This document shows positions 1 to 6,701 of a DNA stretch of 9,673 nucleotides, piece after piece; the first letter of the stretch is position 1; each line of letters opens with the position of its first letter. Both the position numbers and the translations under genes were made by a program. Location: positions 1 to 9,673 of the forward strand of contig CABRZY010000059.1 in the NCBI GenBank assembly GCA_902475475.1, in the 5' to 3' direction. The notes under the pieces were generated by a model. It searched no databases, was not told where the DNA came from, and saw only the letters and a list, made by a program, of their open reading frames with translations. This DNA comes from an uncultured Collinsella sp. Its GTDB lineage: Bacteria; Actinomycetota; Coriobacteriia; Coriobacteriales; Coriobacteriaceae.

Positions 1-24
1 GCCTCGCGGCCTCCCCCTTTTTTG
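1..24 (+). terminator. Possible 3' end of an upstream terminator, cut by the window edge
   Basis: The window opens with a GC-rich run (GCCTCGCGGCC) followed by CCCCC and six T residues at 18-23. This is what the 3' arm and U-tract of an intrinsic terminator would look like if the 5' arm lay before base 1. The matching 5' arm is not visible, so this is an inference from the T-run and from its position upstream of a new gene. Confidence 0.35.
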
Positions 25-90
25 GGTTATATACACGTTGTACTTTGGGACCTAGCTCCCCCGTATACGCTCTTACTGTTTGGCTGTATT

Positions 91-121
91 TTGAGTCCAT
101 CTAGTGTATTTGAGCGATAAT
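91..121 (+). promoter_or_regulatory. Candidate promoter for the coaE operon
   Basis: A -35-like TTGAGT at 91-96 (4 of 6 to consensus) and a -10-like GATAAT at 116-121 (5 of 6) are separated by 19 bases, which is longer than ideal. They sit about 30 bases before the coaE ATG, a sensible place for the operon's start. No better pair was found in the 149-base leader. Read by eye only. Confidence 0.35.
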
Positions 122-137
122 TACTCGCATTGGCGTT

Positions 138-144
138 AGGGAGG
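138..144 (+). promoter_or_regulatory. Ribosome binding site that fixes the coaE start
   Basis: AGGGAGG ends 5 bases before the ATG at 150 but only 2 bases before the in-frame TTG at 147. The ATG is therefore the better start, and the protein begins MFTVF rather than MMFTVF. Confidence 0.75.
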
Positions 145-149
145 GCTTG

Positions 150-791
150 ATGTTTACCGTATTTGTCTTGGGCAATATTGCTTCGGGTAAGTCGACTGCC
201 TGCCGCTATTTCGAATCTCGTGGCGCTATGCTTATCGATCTGGATGAGCTTGCAAAATCGCTGTATGTGCCGGGCTCTGATATCGTCAATACACTCGCGG
301 ATGAATTCGGTTGGGACATTTTGGATGAGGAAGGCGGCATTCGCCGCGGCATCCTCGCTTCTCGAGCTTTCGCTTCTCCTGATTCGGTCGCACGGCTCAA
401 TGACATCGTGCATCCCATTCTGATTGAACAGCTTTCGCTTAGGATTCTCGATCCGGTTTGTTGTACTGTTTCATCTCCCCGTTATCCTTTTGCGGTGGTC
501 GAGGTTTCTGCTCCGACTGGTTTTGAGGATGCATTTGGCTTGGCTGATGAAATTTTGGTCATCAGCGCCCCTTTGTCAGTTCGTCGTGAGCGCGCTATTC
601 AACGTGGCATGGAGCCATCTGATTTCGATGCCCGTTCTGCTTGCCAGCCCGAAGAGTCTGCGCTGTGCAATCTCGCTGCAACGGTGATTGACAATGCGGC
701 AGACGATAACTCGCTCTTTGAACAACTGGACGCATGGCTTTCGCGCCATGGGTTCGGGGATGTAGTGGATAAGGAGGAGGCCGATGCCTAA
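150..791 (+). CDS. coaE: Dephospho-CoA kinase
   Basis: Predicted to phosphorylate the 3'-hydroxyl of the ribose in dephospho-CoA with ATP, the last step of coenzyme A synthesis, in the cytoplasm. The 213-residue protein is close to the usual ~200. Visible family features are a P-loop GNIASGKS at residues 8-15, the DLD pair at 30-32, the FGWDILDEEGGIRRGIL stretch near 53-69, the substrate-side HP at 88-89, a lid-like arginine-rich helix around 145-152 (RRERAIQR), and a C-terminal VIDN at 179-182. Two points differ from well-known members: the P-loop reads GNIASGKS rather than GGIGSGKS, and the usual PLLxE loop is replaced by SAPTGFED at 120-127. There is no GrpB-like C-terminal domain such as M. 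tuberculosis CoaE carries. The stop overlaps the start of the next gene by 8 bases, indicating translational coupling. Family assignment is firm; catalytic competence is inferred. Confidence 0.88.
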   Translation: MFTVFVLGNIASGKSTACRYFESRGAMLIDLDELAKSLYVPGSDIVNTLADEFGWDILDEEGGIRRGILASRAFASPDSVARLNDIVHPILIEQLSLRILDPVCCTVSSPRYPFAVVEVSAPTGFEDAFGLADEILVISAPLSVRRERAIQRGMEPSDFDARSACQPEESALCNLAATVIDNAADDNSLFEQLDAWLSRHGFGDVVDKEEADA

Positions 792-1365
792 GACACGTTT
801 CCTTACGTGGTATCGCCTTATACCGCTGGCTGCCGTTTTTGCCTTCGGCCTTATCTCATTCGTTTACTCGTATGCTCCTGCCGCTTTCTTTAAGCCGCTG
901 TATCCGATTGACTACGAGGCGTATGTAAAGCAATCCAGTATTTCGCATAATCTGGATCCGTATCTGGTGTGCGCTGTCATTAAGTCTGAATCGAATTGGG
1001 ATCCCGAGGCCGAGTCGAATCAGGGTGCTCAGGGATTGATGCAGCTGATGCCCGAGACTGCCCAGGATATGATCGCCAAGGGCCTTGTCGACGGTGGCGA
1101 GTATTCGGCCGACAACCTTAACGATCCGGCTACGAATATCGAGTTTGGCTGTGCGTATCTCTCGTATCTTCTAGCGTATTTTAACGGGTCGACTGACAGT
1201 GCCATTGCCGCCTATAACGCCGGCATGGGCAATGTCGACGGATGGGCGCAGCAGAGTACGTCGCTTCATAATGCAATCACCTTTCCCGAGACGCAGGCGT
1301 ATCTGATTCGTGTCAATAATGCCTGGGTTCGCTACAAGACCCTCTATCCCGATCGGTTCGTATAG
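784..1365 (+). CDS. Membrane-anchored lytic transglycosylase (SLT domain)
   Basis: A 193-residue protein likely to cleave the glycan strands of peptidoglycan between MurNAc and GlcNAc, leaving 1,6-anhydro-MurNAc. Residues 11-30 are hydrophobic after a basic start (MPKTRF) and form a signal anchor, so the enzyme should face the outside of the membrane. The rest is a compact goose-lysozyme-like SLT domain. The catalytic Glu is E69 in the ES motif (IKSESNWDP), followed by GAQGLMQLMPETA at 81-93 and AYNAG at 143-147, the three signature blocks of the Slt/MltC-like fold. There are no extra LysM, SH3 or wall-binding domains. The ATG lies inside the last codons of coaE, with AAGGAGG at 771-777 and 6 bases of spacing, so the two genes are co-translated. 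It could serve cell growth, division or assembly of an envelope complex; the sequence does not say which. Confidence 0.88.
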   Translation: MPKTRFLTWYRLIPLAAVFAFGLISFVYSYAPAAFFKPLYPIDYEAYVKQSSISHNLDPYLVCAVIKSESNWDPEAESNQGAQGLMQLMPETAQDMIAKGLVDGGEYSADNLNDPATNIEFGCAYLSYLLAYFNGSTDSAIAAYNAGMGNVDGWAQQSTSLHNAITFPETQAYLIRVNNAWVRYKTLYPDRFV

Positions 1366-1385
1366 GACTATGCCTGCCGCCTGCG

Positions 1386-1391
1386 TATACT
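1386..1391 (+). promoter_or_regulatory. Lone -10-like element before uvrB
   Basis: TATACT (5 of 6 to TATAAT) lies 25 bases before the uvrB start, in the 51-base gap after the transglycosylase gene. No convincing -35 hexamer is found 16-18 bases upstream, and the TG of an extended -10 is one base out of register. It may add an internal promoter to the operon, but it is weak evidence. No LexA-type GAAC-N4-GTTC box was seen here. Confidence 0.22.
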
Positions 1392-1416
1392 GCAGATATA
1401 TGAGTTAGGAGTATCC

Positions 1417-3657
1417 ATGGCGGAATTTGAAGTAGAACGCGTTGGTGGTGAACTTAAGCGCTTTGGCGTTGAAGGCTCTGACGTGCCGTTTAAGGTCGTG
1501 TCTCCCTATGAGCCTGCCGGTTCCCAGCCTAAGGCCATTGAGTCGCTTGTGCAGGGCGTGAGGGACGGAGACCGCTATCAGGTTTTGCTGGGCGTGACTG
1601 GTTCGGGCAAGACCTTCACGATGGCAAAGACTATTGAGGCCCTGGGAAAGCCGACGCTGGTCATGGCTCCGAATAAAACGCTCGCCGCTCAGCTTGCGAG
1701 CGAGCTCAAAGAGTTCTTTCCCAACAACGCTGTGGTCTACTTCGTCTCGTACTACGACTACTATCAGCCCGAGGCGTATGTGCCGCAAAGCGATACATAT
1801 ATCGAGAAAGACTCCTCGATTAACGAAGAGGTCGAGATGCTGCGACATCAGGCGACCGCATCGCTGCTCTCTCGACGCGATGTGATCGTTGTCGCATCGG
1901 TCTCGTGTATCTATGGCATTGGCTCTCCTGAGGACTATGCGGGTCTGGCTCCAAACGTCGACAAGAAGGTGCCGCTCGAGCGCGATGACTTTATCCATGC
2001 ACTTATCGACATTCAATATGATCGCAATGACTATGACCTGGCACGCGGCACGTTCCGCGTGCGCGGCGATGTTGTCGACGTGTATCCGCCTTATGCCGAG
2101 CATCCGTTGCGGTTTGAGTTCTTTGGCGACGAGGTCGAGCTGATTGCCGAGATCGATGAGGTCACCGGTGAGATGCTTCGTGAGTACGAGGCCATCCCCG
2201 TATGGCCGGCATCGCACTACGTGACCGAGAAGCCGAAGGTCAAGGCGGCTCTGAAATCGATCAGCGAAGAGTGCGAGAAGCGCGTGGCGGAGCTCAAGGC
2301 GACCGACAAGTTGCTCGAGGCGCAGCGTCTGCAGCAGCGCACCGATTATGATCTTGAGATGCTCGAGACGATGGGCTTTTGCAACGGCATCGAGAACTAC
2401 TCGCGTCATCTGGACGGTCGCAAGCCGGGTGAGCCGCCGTTTACCCTAATCGATTACTTTCCCAAGGATATGCTCTGCATCATCGATGAGAGCCATGTGA
2501 CGGTGCCGCAGATTCGCGGCATGCACGAAGGTGACCGCTCGCGTAAGGTGACGCTGGTGGAACACGGTTTTCGCCTGCCCTCGGCGCTCGATAACCGCCC
2601 GCTTCGTTTCGATGAGTTTGAGGCAAGGATACCCCAGTTTATCTATGTTTCGGCCACGCCGGGCGATTACGAGTTGCGGGTTAGCCAGAACGACGTTGAG
2701 CAGATTATTCGTCCGACCGGTCTGCTCGATCCCAAGATCGATGTGCGTCCGGTTCGCGGTCAGATTGACGATCTTGAGGACGAGATTCGCGAGCGCGTTG
2801 CCCGCAAGGAGCGCGTGCTGGTGACCACGTTGACCAAGCGCATGGCCGAGGACCTGACCGACCATCTGCTTGATGCGGGCATTAAGGTCAATTACATGCA
2901 TTCTGATACGGCGACAATGGACCGTGTCGAGATCCTGCGAACGCTGCGCGAGGGCAAGATTGATGTCCTCGTTGGCATCAACCTGCTTCGCGAGGGCTTG
3001 GATCTTCCCGAGGTCTCACTGGTGGCAATTCTCGATGCCGATAAGGAAGGCTTCTTGCGCAACCGCCGTTCGCTGATTCAGACGATTGGCCGCGCGGCCC
3101 GTAACGCCGATGGCGAAGTCATCATGTATGCGGACGTTGTGACCGATTCGATGAAAGAGGCCATCGAGGAGACGCAGCGCCGTCGCGAGATTCAGATGGC
3201 ATATAACGAAGAGCATGGCATCGTGCCCAAGACGGTGCGCAAAGCCATCAACGACATCTCAAGTTTTATTGCCGAAGCCGAAAAAACCGTGGGTTCCAAG
3301 GGGCGCTCGAAGGGCGACTCCCTTGGCCATGGCGCATTCTATACGCCCGATGAGTCGGGCGAGGGCGGCGTGCCGGAAACGGTGGCACCCGAGCAGACAC
3401 TTGCGGAGCAGTTGGAAGAACTGCCGCATGACGAGCTTGTGCGGATCGTCGAAACCATGGAAGAGGATATGCGCAACGCTTCTGCCGCCATGGACTTTGA
3501 GGAGGCGGCGCGCCTGCGCGATGCCGTCGTTCAGATTCGGGCGATGCTCGAGGGTGCGTCTGAGGACGAGACGATCGAGCGCTTACGTTCGCAGGCCCGC
3601 AAGGGTTCCACGTTCGCATCGGGCAGAAAACGCCAGGGTGCACGGTTTAAGAAATAG
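1417..3657 (+). CDS. uvrB: UvrABC system protein B (excision repair helicase)
   Basis: UvrB receives damaged DNA from UvrA, verifies the lesion by inserting a beta-hairpin between the strands, and recruits UvrC for incision. The 746 residues carry Walker A GVTGSGKT at 59-66, the tyrosine-rich beta-hairpin YYDYYQPEAYVP at 112-123, Walker B DESH at 357-360, the SAT motif at 412-414, helicase motif VI QTIGRAARN at 555-563, and a C-terminal UVR domain at about 668-710 (MDFEEAARLRD). All key residues appear intact. The protein is longer than the usual 660-700. There are about 22 extra residues before the normal KVVSPYEPAG start (an extension also seen in M. tuberculosis UvrB), a Gly/Glu-rich linker at about 621-665 before the UVR domain, and a basic tail after 711 ending GARFKK. 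AGGAG at 1407-1411 supports the chosen ATG. It is the last gene of the coaE operon, 51 bases after the transglycosylase. Confidence 0.97.
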   Translation: MAEFEVERVGGELKRFGVEGSDVPFKVVSPYEPAGSQPKAIESLVQGVRDGDRYQVLLGVTGSGKTFTMAKTIEALGKPTLVMAPNKTLAAQLASELKEFFPNNAVVYFVSYYDYYQPEAYVPQSDTYIEKDSSINEEVEMLRHQATASLLSRRDVIVVASVSCIYGIGSPEDYAGLAPNVDKKVPLERDDFIHALIDIQYDRNDYDLARGTFRVRGDVVDVYPPYAEHPLRFEFFGDEVELIAEIDEVTGEMLREYEAIPVWPASHYVTEKPKVKAALKSISEECEKRVAELKATDKLLEAQRLQQRTDYDLEMLETMGFCNGIENYSRHLDGRKPGEPPFTLIDYFPKDMLCIIDESHVTVPQIRGMHEGDRSRKVTLVEHGFRLPSALDNRPLRFDEFEARIPQFIYVSATPGDYELRVSQNDVEQIIRPTGLLDPKIDVRPVRGQIDDLEDEIRERVARKERVLVTTLTKRMAEDLTDHLLDAGIKVNYMHSDTATMDRVEILRTLREGKIDVLVGINLLREGLDLPEVSLVAILDADKEGFLRNRRSLIQTIGRAARNADGEVIMYADVVTDSMKEAIEETQRRREIQMAYNEEHGIVPKTVRKAINDISSFIAEAEKTVGSKGRSKGDSLGHGAFYTPDESGEGGVPETVAPEQTLAEQLEELPHDELVRIVETMEEDMRNASAAMDFEEAARLRDAVVQIRAMLEGASEDETIERLRSQARKGSTFASGRKRQGARFKK

Positions 3658-3662
3658 CGAAC

Positions 3663-3703
3663 AGGCCCCGAGTTCCCTGTGGAGCTCGGGGCCTATGTCT
3701 TTT
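3663..3703 (+). terminator. Intrinsic terminator after uvrB
   Basis: AGGCCCCGAG at 3663-3672 pairs perfectly with CTCGGGGCCT at 3685-3694. Four further pairs (one of them G-T) close it to a tetraloop at 3677-3680, giving a 14-bp stem. A U-rich tail (ATGTCTTTT) runs to 3703. It starts 6 bases after the uvrB stop and separates the convergent minus-strand flavoprotein gene, which ends at 3723. On the minus strand the bases after the hairpin are poor in T, so it probably stops minus-strand transcripts less well. Confidence 0.9.
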
Positions 3704-3722
3704 GCGCGCTGGAATTCGTGCG

Positions 3723-5363
3723 TTAGAGGTCTGCGATCAGGGCTTCGGCACAACGGATGCCGTCGGTGGCCGCGCTCATGATGCCGCCGGCATATCCAGC
3801 TCCCTCACCACAAGGGTAGAGGCCCGGGGTCGACACGGCATGGCACGTTCGGTCTCGGGTGACAGTGATCGGTGAGCTCGAACGAGTCTCCACGCCGGTA
3901 AGAACGGCATCGGGACGGTCGTAGCCTCGTAGCTTTTTTCCGAGTAGGGGAAGTCCCAGGCGGAGCGACTCGACGATATGCTGCGGCAGGGCTTCGTCAA
4001 TTGCCGTCCAGGTTACACCGAGCGGATAGGTGGGCTTTACCTTTCCGGGCGCCTTGCTGGCGCGTCCTGCGAGGAAATCTCCGACGAGTTGTGCCGGTGC
4101 GTTCCAGTTGGAACCGCCCAGGCGATAGGCGGCCGCCTCGCAGGCACGCTGGAGCTCGATGCCGGCGAGCGGGTCATCGTTGGGAAGGTCCTCAGGCGTG
4201 ACGTTAACGAGCAGGGCGGCGTTTGCGTTGCGTCCGTCGCGGGCATTGAGGCTGGCGCCGTTGACGCACAGGTGGCCCTGCTCGGAAGAGGCGGCGACAA
4301 CCTGCCCGCCGGGGCACATGCAAAACGAGAACACGCTGCGGCCGTTGGGAAGATGGGCGACGAGCTTGTAGGGGGCTGCTCCGAGGGCAGGATGTCCCGC
4401 CAAGGCTCCATATTGGGCTCGGTCGATGTCGCGTTGCGGATGCTCGATGCGAACGCCCATGGCAAAGGTCTTTTGTGCGAGGGCCACGTTGTGGTCCTTA
4501 AGGAGCTCAAAAATATCGCGAGCAGAATGCCCGCAGGCGAGGATGAGGTGCTTTGTCTCGATTGGCTCGCAAGCGGCGTCTTGGGACGATTGGACATCGA
4601 TACCGACAATGGTGCCAGACGCGTCGATGCGAATGTCGACGAGCTTCGTTCGATAACGGACGACACCTCCGAGCTGCTCGATGCGCTGGGATATAGCGGT
4701 GACAACTGTGGGAAGGATGTCGGAGCCAATGTGCGGCTTGGCATCCCACAGAATATCGCGGGGCGCACCCGCCTCGACGAAGGTTTCGAGGATAAGGCGA
4801 TGGGCGGGATTTTTTGTTCCCGTATTGAGCTTGCCGTCCGAGAAGGTCCCCGCGCCGCCCAGACCAAACTGGATATTACTCTCGGGGTCGAGGATGCGCT
4901 CCTTTAGAAAGAGGTCGATCGCATGTGAGCGGCGAAATGCCGGGTCGCCGCGCTCGATGAGCAAGGGCTTAAGACCCGCTTCGGCGAGCGTAAGCGCAGC
5001 GAAAAGGCCGGCGCAGCCGGCACCGACAACGACAGGGCGTTCTTGAGGTGCGTCGGAGACGGGGGAGGGGAATGAAGGTTCATCGTCTTCTATCGCGCGT
5101 ACACGCGAGCGGTCACGCTCGGCAACGCTGTCGACCGCTTCTCGCTCGAGGTGGGGACTAGTCAGCTCAACACGAAAGCTCAGGATAAAATGGACGTCTC
5201 GTTTTTTGCGAGCGTCGATTGACTTTCGGTGGAGCTCGATGGACTTGATCTCGGAGTCCTTGCAACGTAGGACGCGCTTGGCGACTCGCTTGCCAACAAT
5301 GAGACAGGCATTCTCATCGCCGGCTTCATCGAGCGACGCGTTGACTTGGGTGATTTCGATCAT
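3723..5363 (-). CDS. FAD-dependent dehydrogenase, COG2509-type
   Basis: A predicted cytoplasmic flavoprotein of 546 residues; the substrate of this family is not established. An N-terminal domain of about 105 residues carries a family-typical patch, HRKSIDARKKRDVHF, at 45-59. The FAD-binding Rossmann fold begins at VVVGAGCAG (111-119), with an acidic residue E137 in LLIERG to bind the ribose. Next come GLGGAGTFSDGKL near 167-179, a CMCPGG block at 348-353, and the C-terminal FAD-contacting GLYPCGEGAGYAGGI at 514-528. A longer open frame reaches 5486, but its extra 41 residues are unlike the family and overlap the upstream gene. ATG at 5363 has AAGGAG 6 bases upstream and starts the family-like MIEITQV. 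The upstream neighbour is a second, broken flavoprotein gene. Transcription is likely governed by the TATAAT and hairpin at 5390-5433. Family assignment is strong; the reaction is unknown. Confidence 0.87.
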   Translation of the reverse strand: MIEITQVNASLDEAGDENACLIVGKRVAKRVLRCKDSEIKSIELHRKSIDARKKRDVHFILSFRVELTSPHLEREAVDSVAERDRSRVRAIEDDEPSFPSPVSDAPQERPVVVGAGCAGLFAALTLAEAGLKPLLIERGDPAFRRSHAIDLFLKERILDPESNIQFGLGGAGTFSDGKLNTGTKNPAHRLILETFVEAGAPRDILWDAKPHIGSDILPTVVTAISQRIEQLGGVVRYRTKLVDIRIDASGTIVGIDVQSSQDAACEPIETKHLILACGHSARDIFELLKDHNVALAQKTFAMGVRIEHPQRDIDRAQYGALAGHPALGAAPYKLVAHLPNGRSVFSFCMCPGGQVVAASSEQGHLCVNGASLNARDGRNANAALLVNVTPEDLPNDDPLAGIELQRACEAAAYRLGGSNWNAPAQLVGDFLAGRASKAPGKVKPTYPLGVTWTAIDEALPQHIVESLRLGLPLLGKKLRGYDRPDAVLTGVETRSSSPITVTRDRTCHAVSTPGLYPCGEGAGYAGGIMSAATDGIRCAEALIADL

Positions 5364-5369
5364 CGAGGT

Positions 5370-5375
5370 CTCCTT
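5370..5375 (-). promoter_or_regulatory. Ribosome binding site that fixes the COG2509 gene start
   Basis: On the minus strand AAGGAG lies 6 bases before the ATG at 5363-5361. This favours the 546-residue protein over the 587-residue open frame starting at 5486. Confidence 0.8.
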
Positions 5376-5380
5376 AGAGG

Positions 5381-5413
5381 CAAGAAAGAGGCCGTCCGGT
5401 ATCCCAGACGGCC
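5381..5413 (-). terminator. Hairpin terminator after the HI0933-type gene, in the leader of the next gene
   Basis: On the minus strand GGCCGTC (5413-5407) pairs with GACGGCC (5396-5390) around a 10-base loop, followed by TCTTTCTTG (5389-5381). This has the shape of an intrinsic terminator for the gene ending at 5444. It also lies only 15 bases before the ribosome binding site of the COG2509 gene and downstream of the nearby TATAAT, so it may act as an attenuator in that gene's leader. Confidence 0.7.
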
Positions 5414-5427
5414 CGAATGCGTTTTTG

Positions 5428-5433
5428 ATTATA
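5428..5433 (-). promoter_or_regulatory. Perfect -10 element for the COG2509 flavoprotein gene
   Basis: The minus strand reads TATAAT here, between the stop of the HI0933-type gene (5444) and the terminator hairpin (5413). No good -35 is seen 16-18 bases upstream, within the end of the preceding gene. If used, transcription would begin near 5421, and the hairpin at 5390-5413 would be almost the first structure in the RNA. Confidence 0.45.
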
Positions 5434-5443
5434 GACTGCGCGG

Positions 5444-6701
5444 CTACAGGCTGCTTGCAGCGCGAATACCCGAGATCCAGGCCCACGCAAGGTTAAAGCC
5501 TCCGCAATCGGCGTCGATGTCGAGCGCTTCTCCGCAGACGTAAAGCGGGGCGCCTGTGGTGCTGTTCACGTAAAGATTGGGTGTCGAGACGCACTCGATA
5601 GATATGCCGCCACGCGTGACCTGTGCTGAGCGCTCCTCTGCCGTCCCTTCGACGGACAGTTTAAAGTGCTTGAGGATTGAGACCAGGTGGATGACATCGC
5701 GCGAGCCGGGATGGCACCGCTCGAATGCCGTACAGACGACGTGTGAGAGCTGCGGGGCGAGCATGCCGTCAAGCCAGTGGGAGTTTCGGGGCGAAAAATC
5801 GCCGAGCACGTTGACACGCTGCTCGAGCGTATCGAGCAGCTCATCTTTGGAGAAATCTGGAAAGAAGTCGATCAGAACAGTGTCGCCCTGGTTGATACGG
5901 CGAGAGAGATTGAAGGCGGCGACGCCTGAGATGCCGAAGGCACGGAACAGCACTTCGCCATCTTCTCGCCAGAGCTCTTCGTGGCTGCGCGAGAGCGTTA
6001 AGCGGGCTCGGACGCGCAGACCATCCAGAGTTCCGAGTGCCGTCCGGTCGCCGACGACTGATGCCGATACGGGGCACAGGACGGGGCGCAGGGGCGTCAA
6101 GGGAAGGCTAAACACCTCGGCGATGCCGGTGGGGTTGCCACCCGTAGCGATAACCACGGCCCTTGCCTGCAGGGCATCGCTCGTGCGAGGAGTATCGGCT
6201 AACGCCTTTCGAAGCGAACGGAGCTCCGTCTTTCGGTCGCCGTGCTTTTTGGGTTTGAGTACATGAGCGGGACGGTCGATCTGAAGCGTCCAGCCTTCGG
6301 AAGCCTTATGAGCCGCAATGACGTTAGTCCCGCAGAGTAGGGTGATGCCCAAACGCTCGCATGCATTGAGGAGTGCATCGCGAACCGACTCGGCGCGAAG
6401 GGAGCGCGGGTATAGGCGGCCTTCCTCATGGATCGTCATGATGCCCAGCGAGGAGAAAAAACTCTCGAGATCTTGCTCGGGTTGGGGGCCCATGATGGAT
6501 TCGACAAAGGCGGGGCGGTTATATCGCCGAATGTCGATGGATTCGTTTGAGAGGTTGCAGCGGCCGTTTCCGGTTGCGAGCAGCTTGAGACCGCAGGCGA
6601 CGTCGCGCTCGACGACGCAGACCCTTTTGTCGACACGCGCCGCCGTAATGGCGGCGGCGAGGCCCGATCACCAAGACGTCATAGAAGGCGCTTGCGTTCA
6701 C
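5444..6701 (-). pseudogene. HI0933/YhiN-family NAD(P)/FAD-dependent flavoprotein, frameshifted
   Basis: Family members are cytoplasmic FAD-binding oxidoreductases of about 400-420 residues with no settled substrate. The gene starts at GTG 6701, directly after the mrp stop, and encodes NASAFYDVLVIG, the first strand of the FAD fold. It then loses frame at about 6659-6668. From there a second frame runs unbroken to the stop at 5444: GLAAAITAAR, VVERD, the hallmark TGNGRCN (6554-6574), GRLYPRSLRAESV, ATGGNPTG, PDFSKDELLDTL, VTRGG, and the C-terminal CGEALDIDADCGGFNLAW. The join is missing about 14 nt that should encode the centre of GxGxxG. Adding 14 to the 1258 bases gives 1272, exactly 424 codons with the stop, so nothing else is broken. 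The first frame yields only a 60-residue product. A 349-residue product could start at ATG 6493 but would lack the FAD loop. The cause could be a real mutation or an assembly error. Confidence 0.85.

Noticed and set aside
1366..1416. Possible SOS (LexA) box upstream of uvrB
   Set aside because: No GAAC-N4-GTTC or similar symmetric site was found. A GTTC-like piece near 1356 has no partner half.
1405..2409. 334-codon open frame on the minus strand
   Set aside because: It lies antisense to uvrB, whose motifs are unmistakable. It has no recognisable domain or ribosome binding site and reflects codon bias of the GC-rich coding strand.
3978..4907. 309-codon open frame on the plus strand
   Set aside because: It is antisense to the COG2509 flavoprotein gene and shows no family features.
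5364..5486. N-terminal extension of the COG2509 flavoprotein frame
   Set aside because: It would overlap the end of the preceding gene, the terminator and the TATAAT. The internal ATG at 5363 has an ideal ribosome binding site and begins the family-like sequence.
5577..6266. 229-codon open frame on the plus strand
   Set aside because: It is antisense to the HI0933-type gene, with a Ser/Arg-rich translation typical of a shadow frame.
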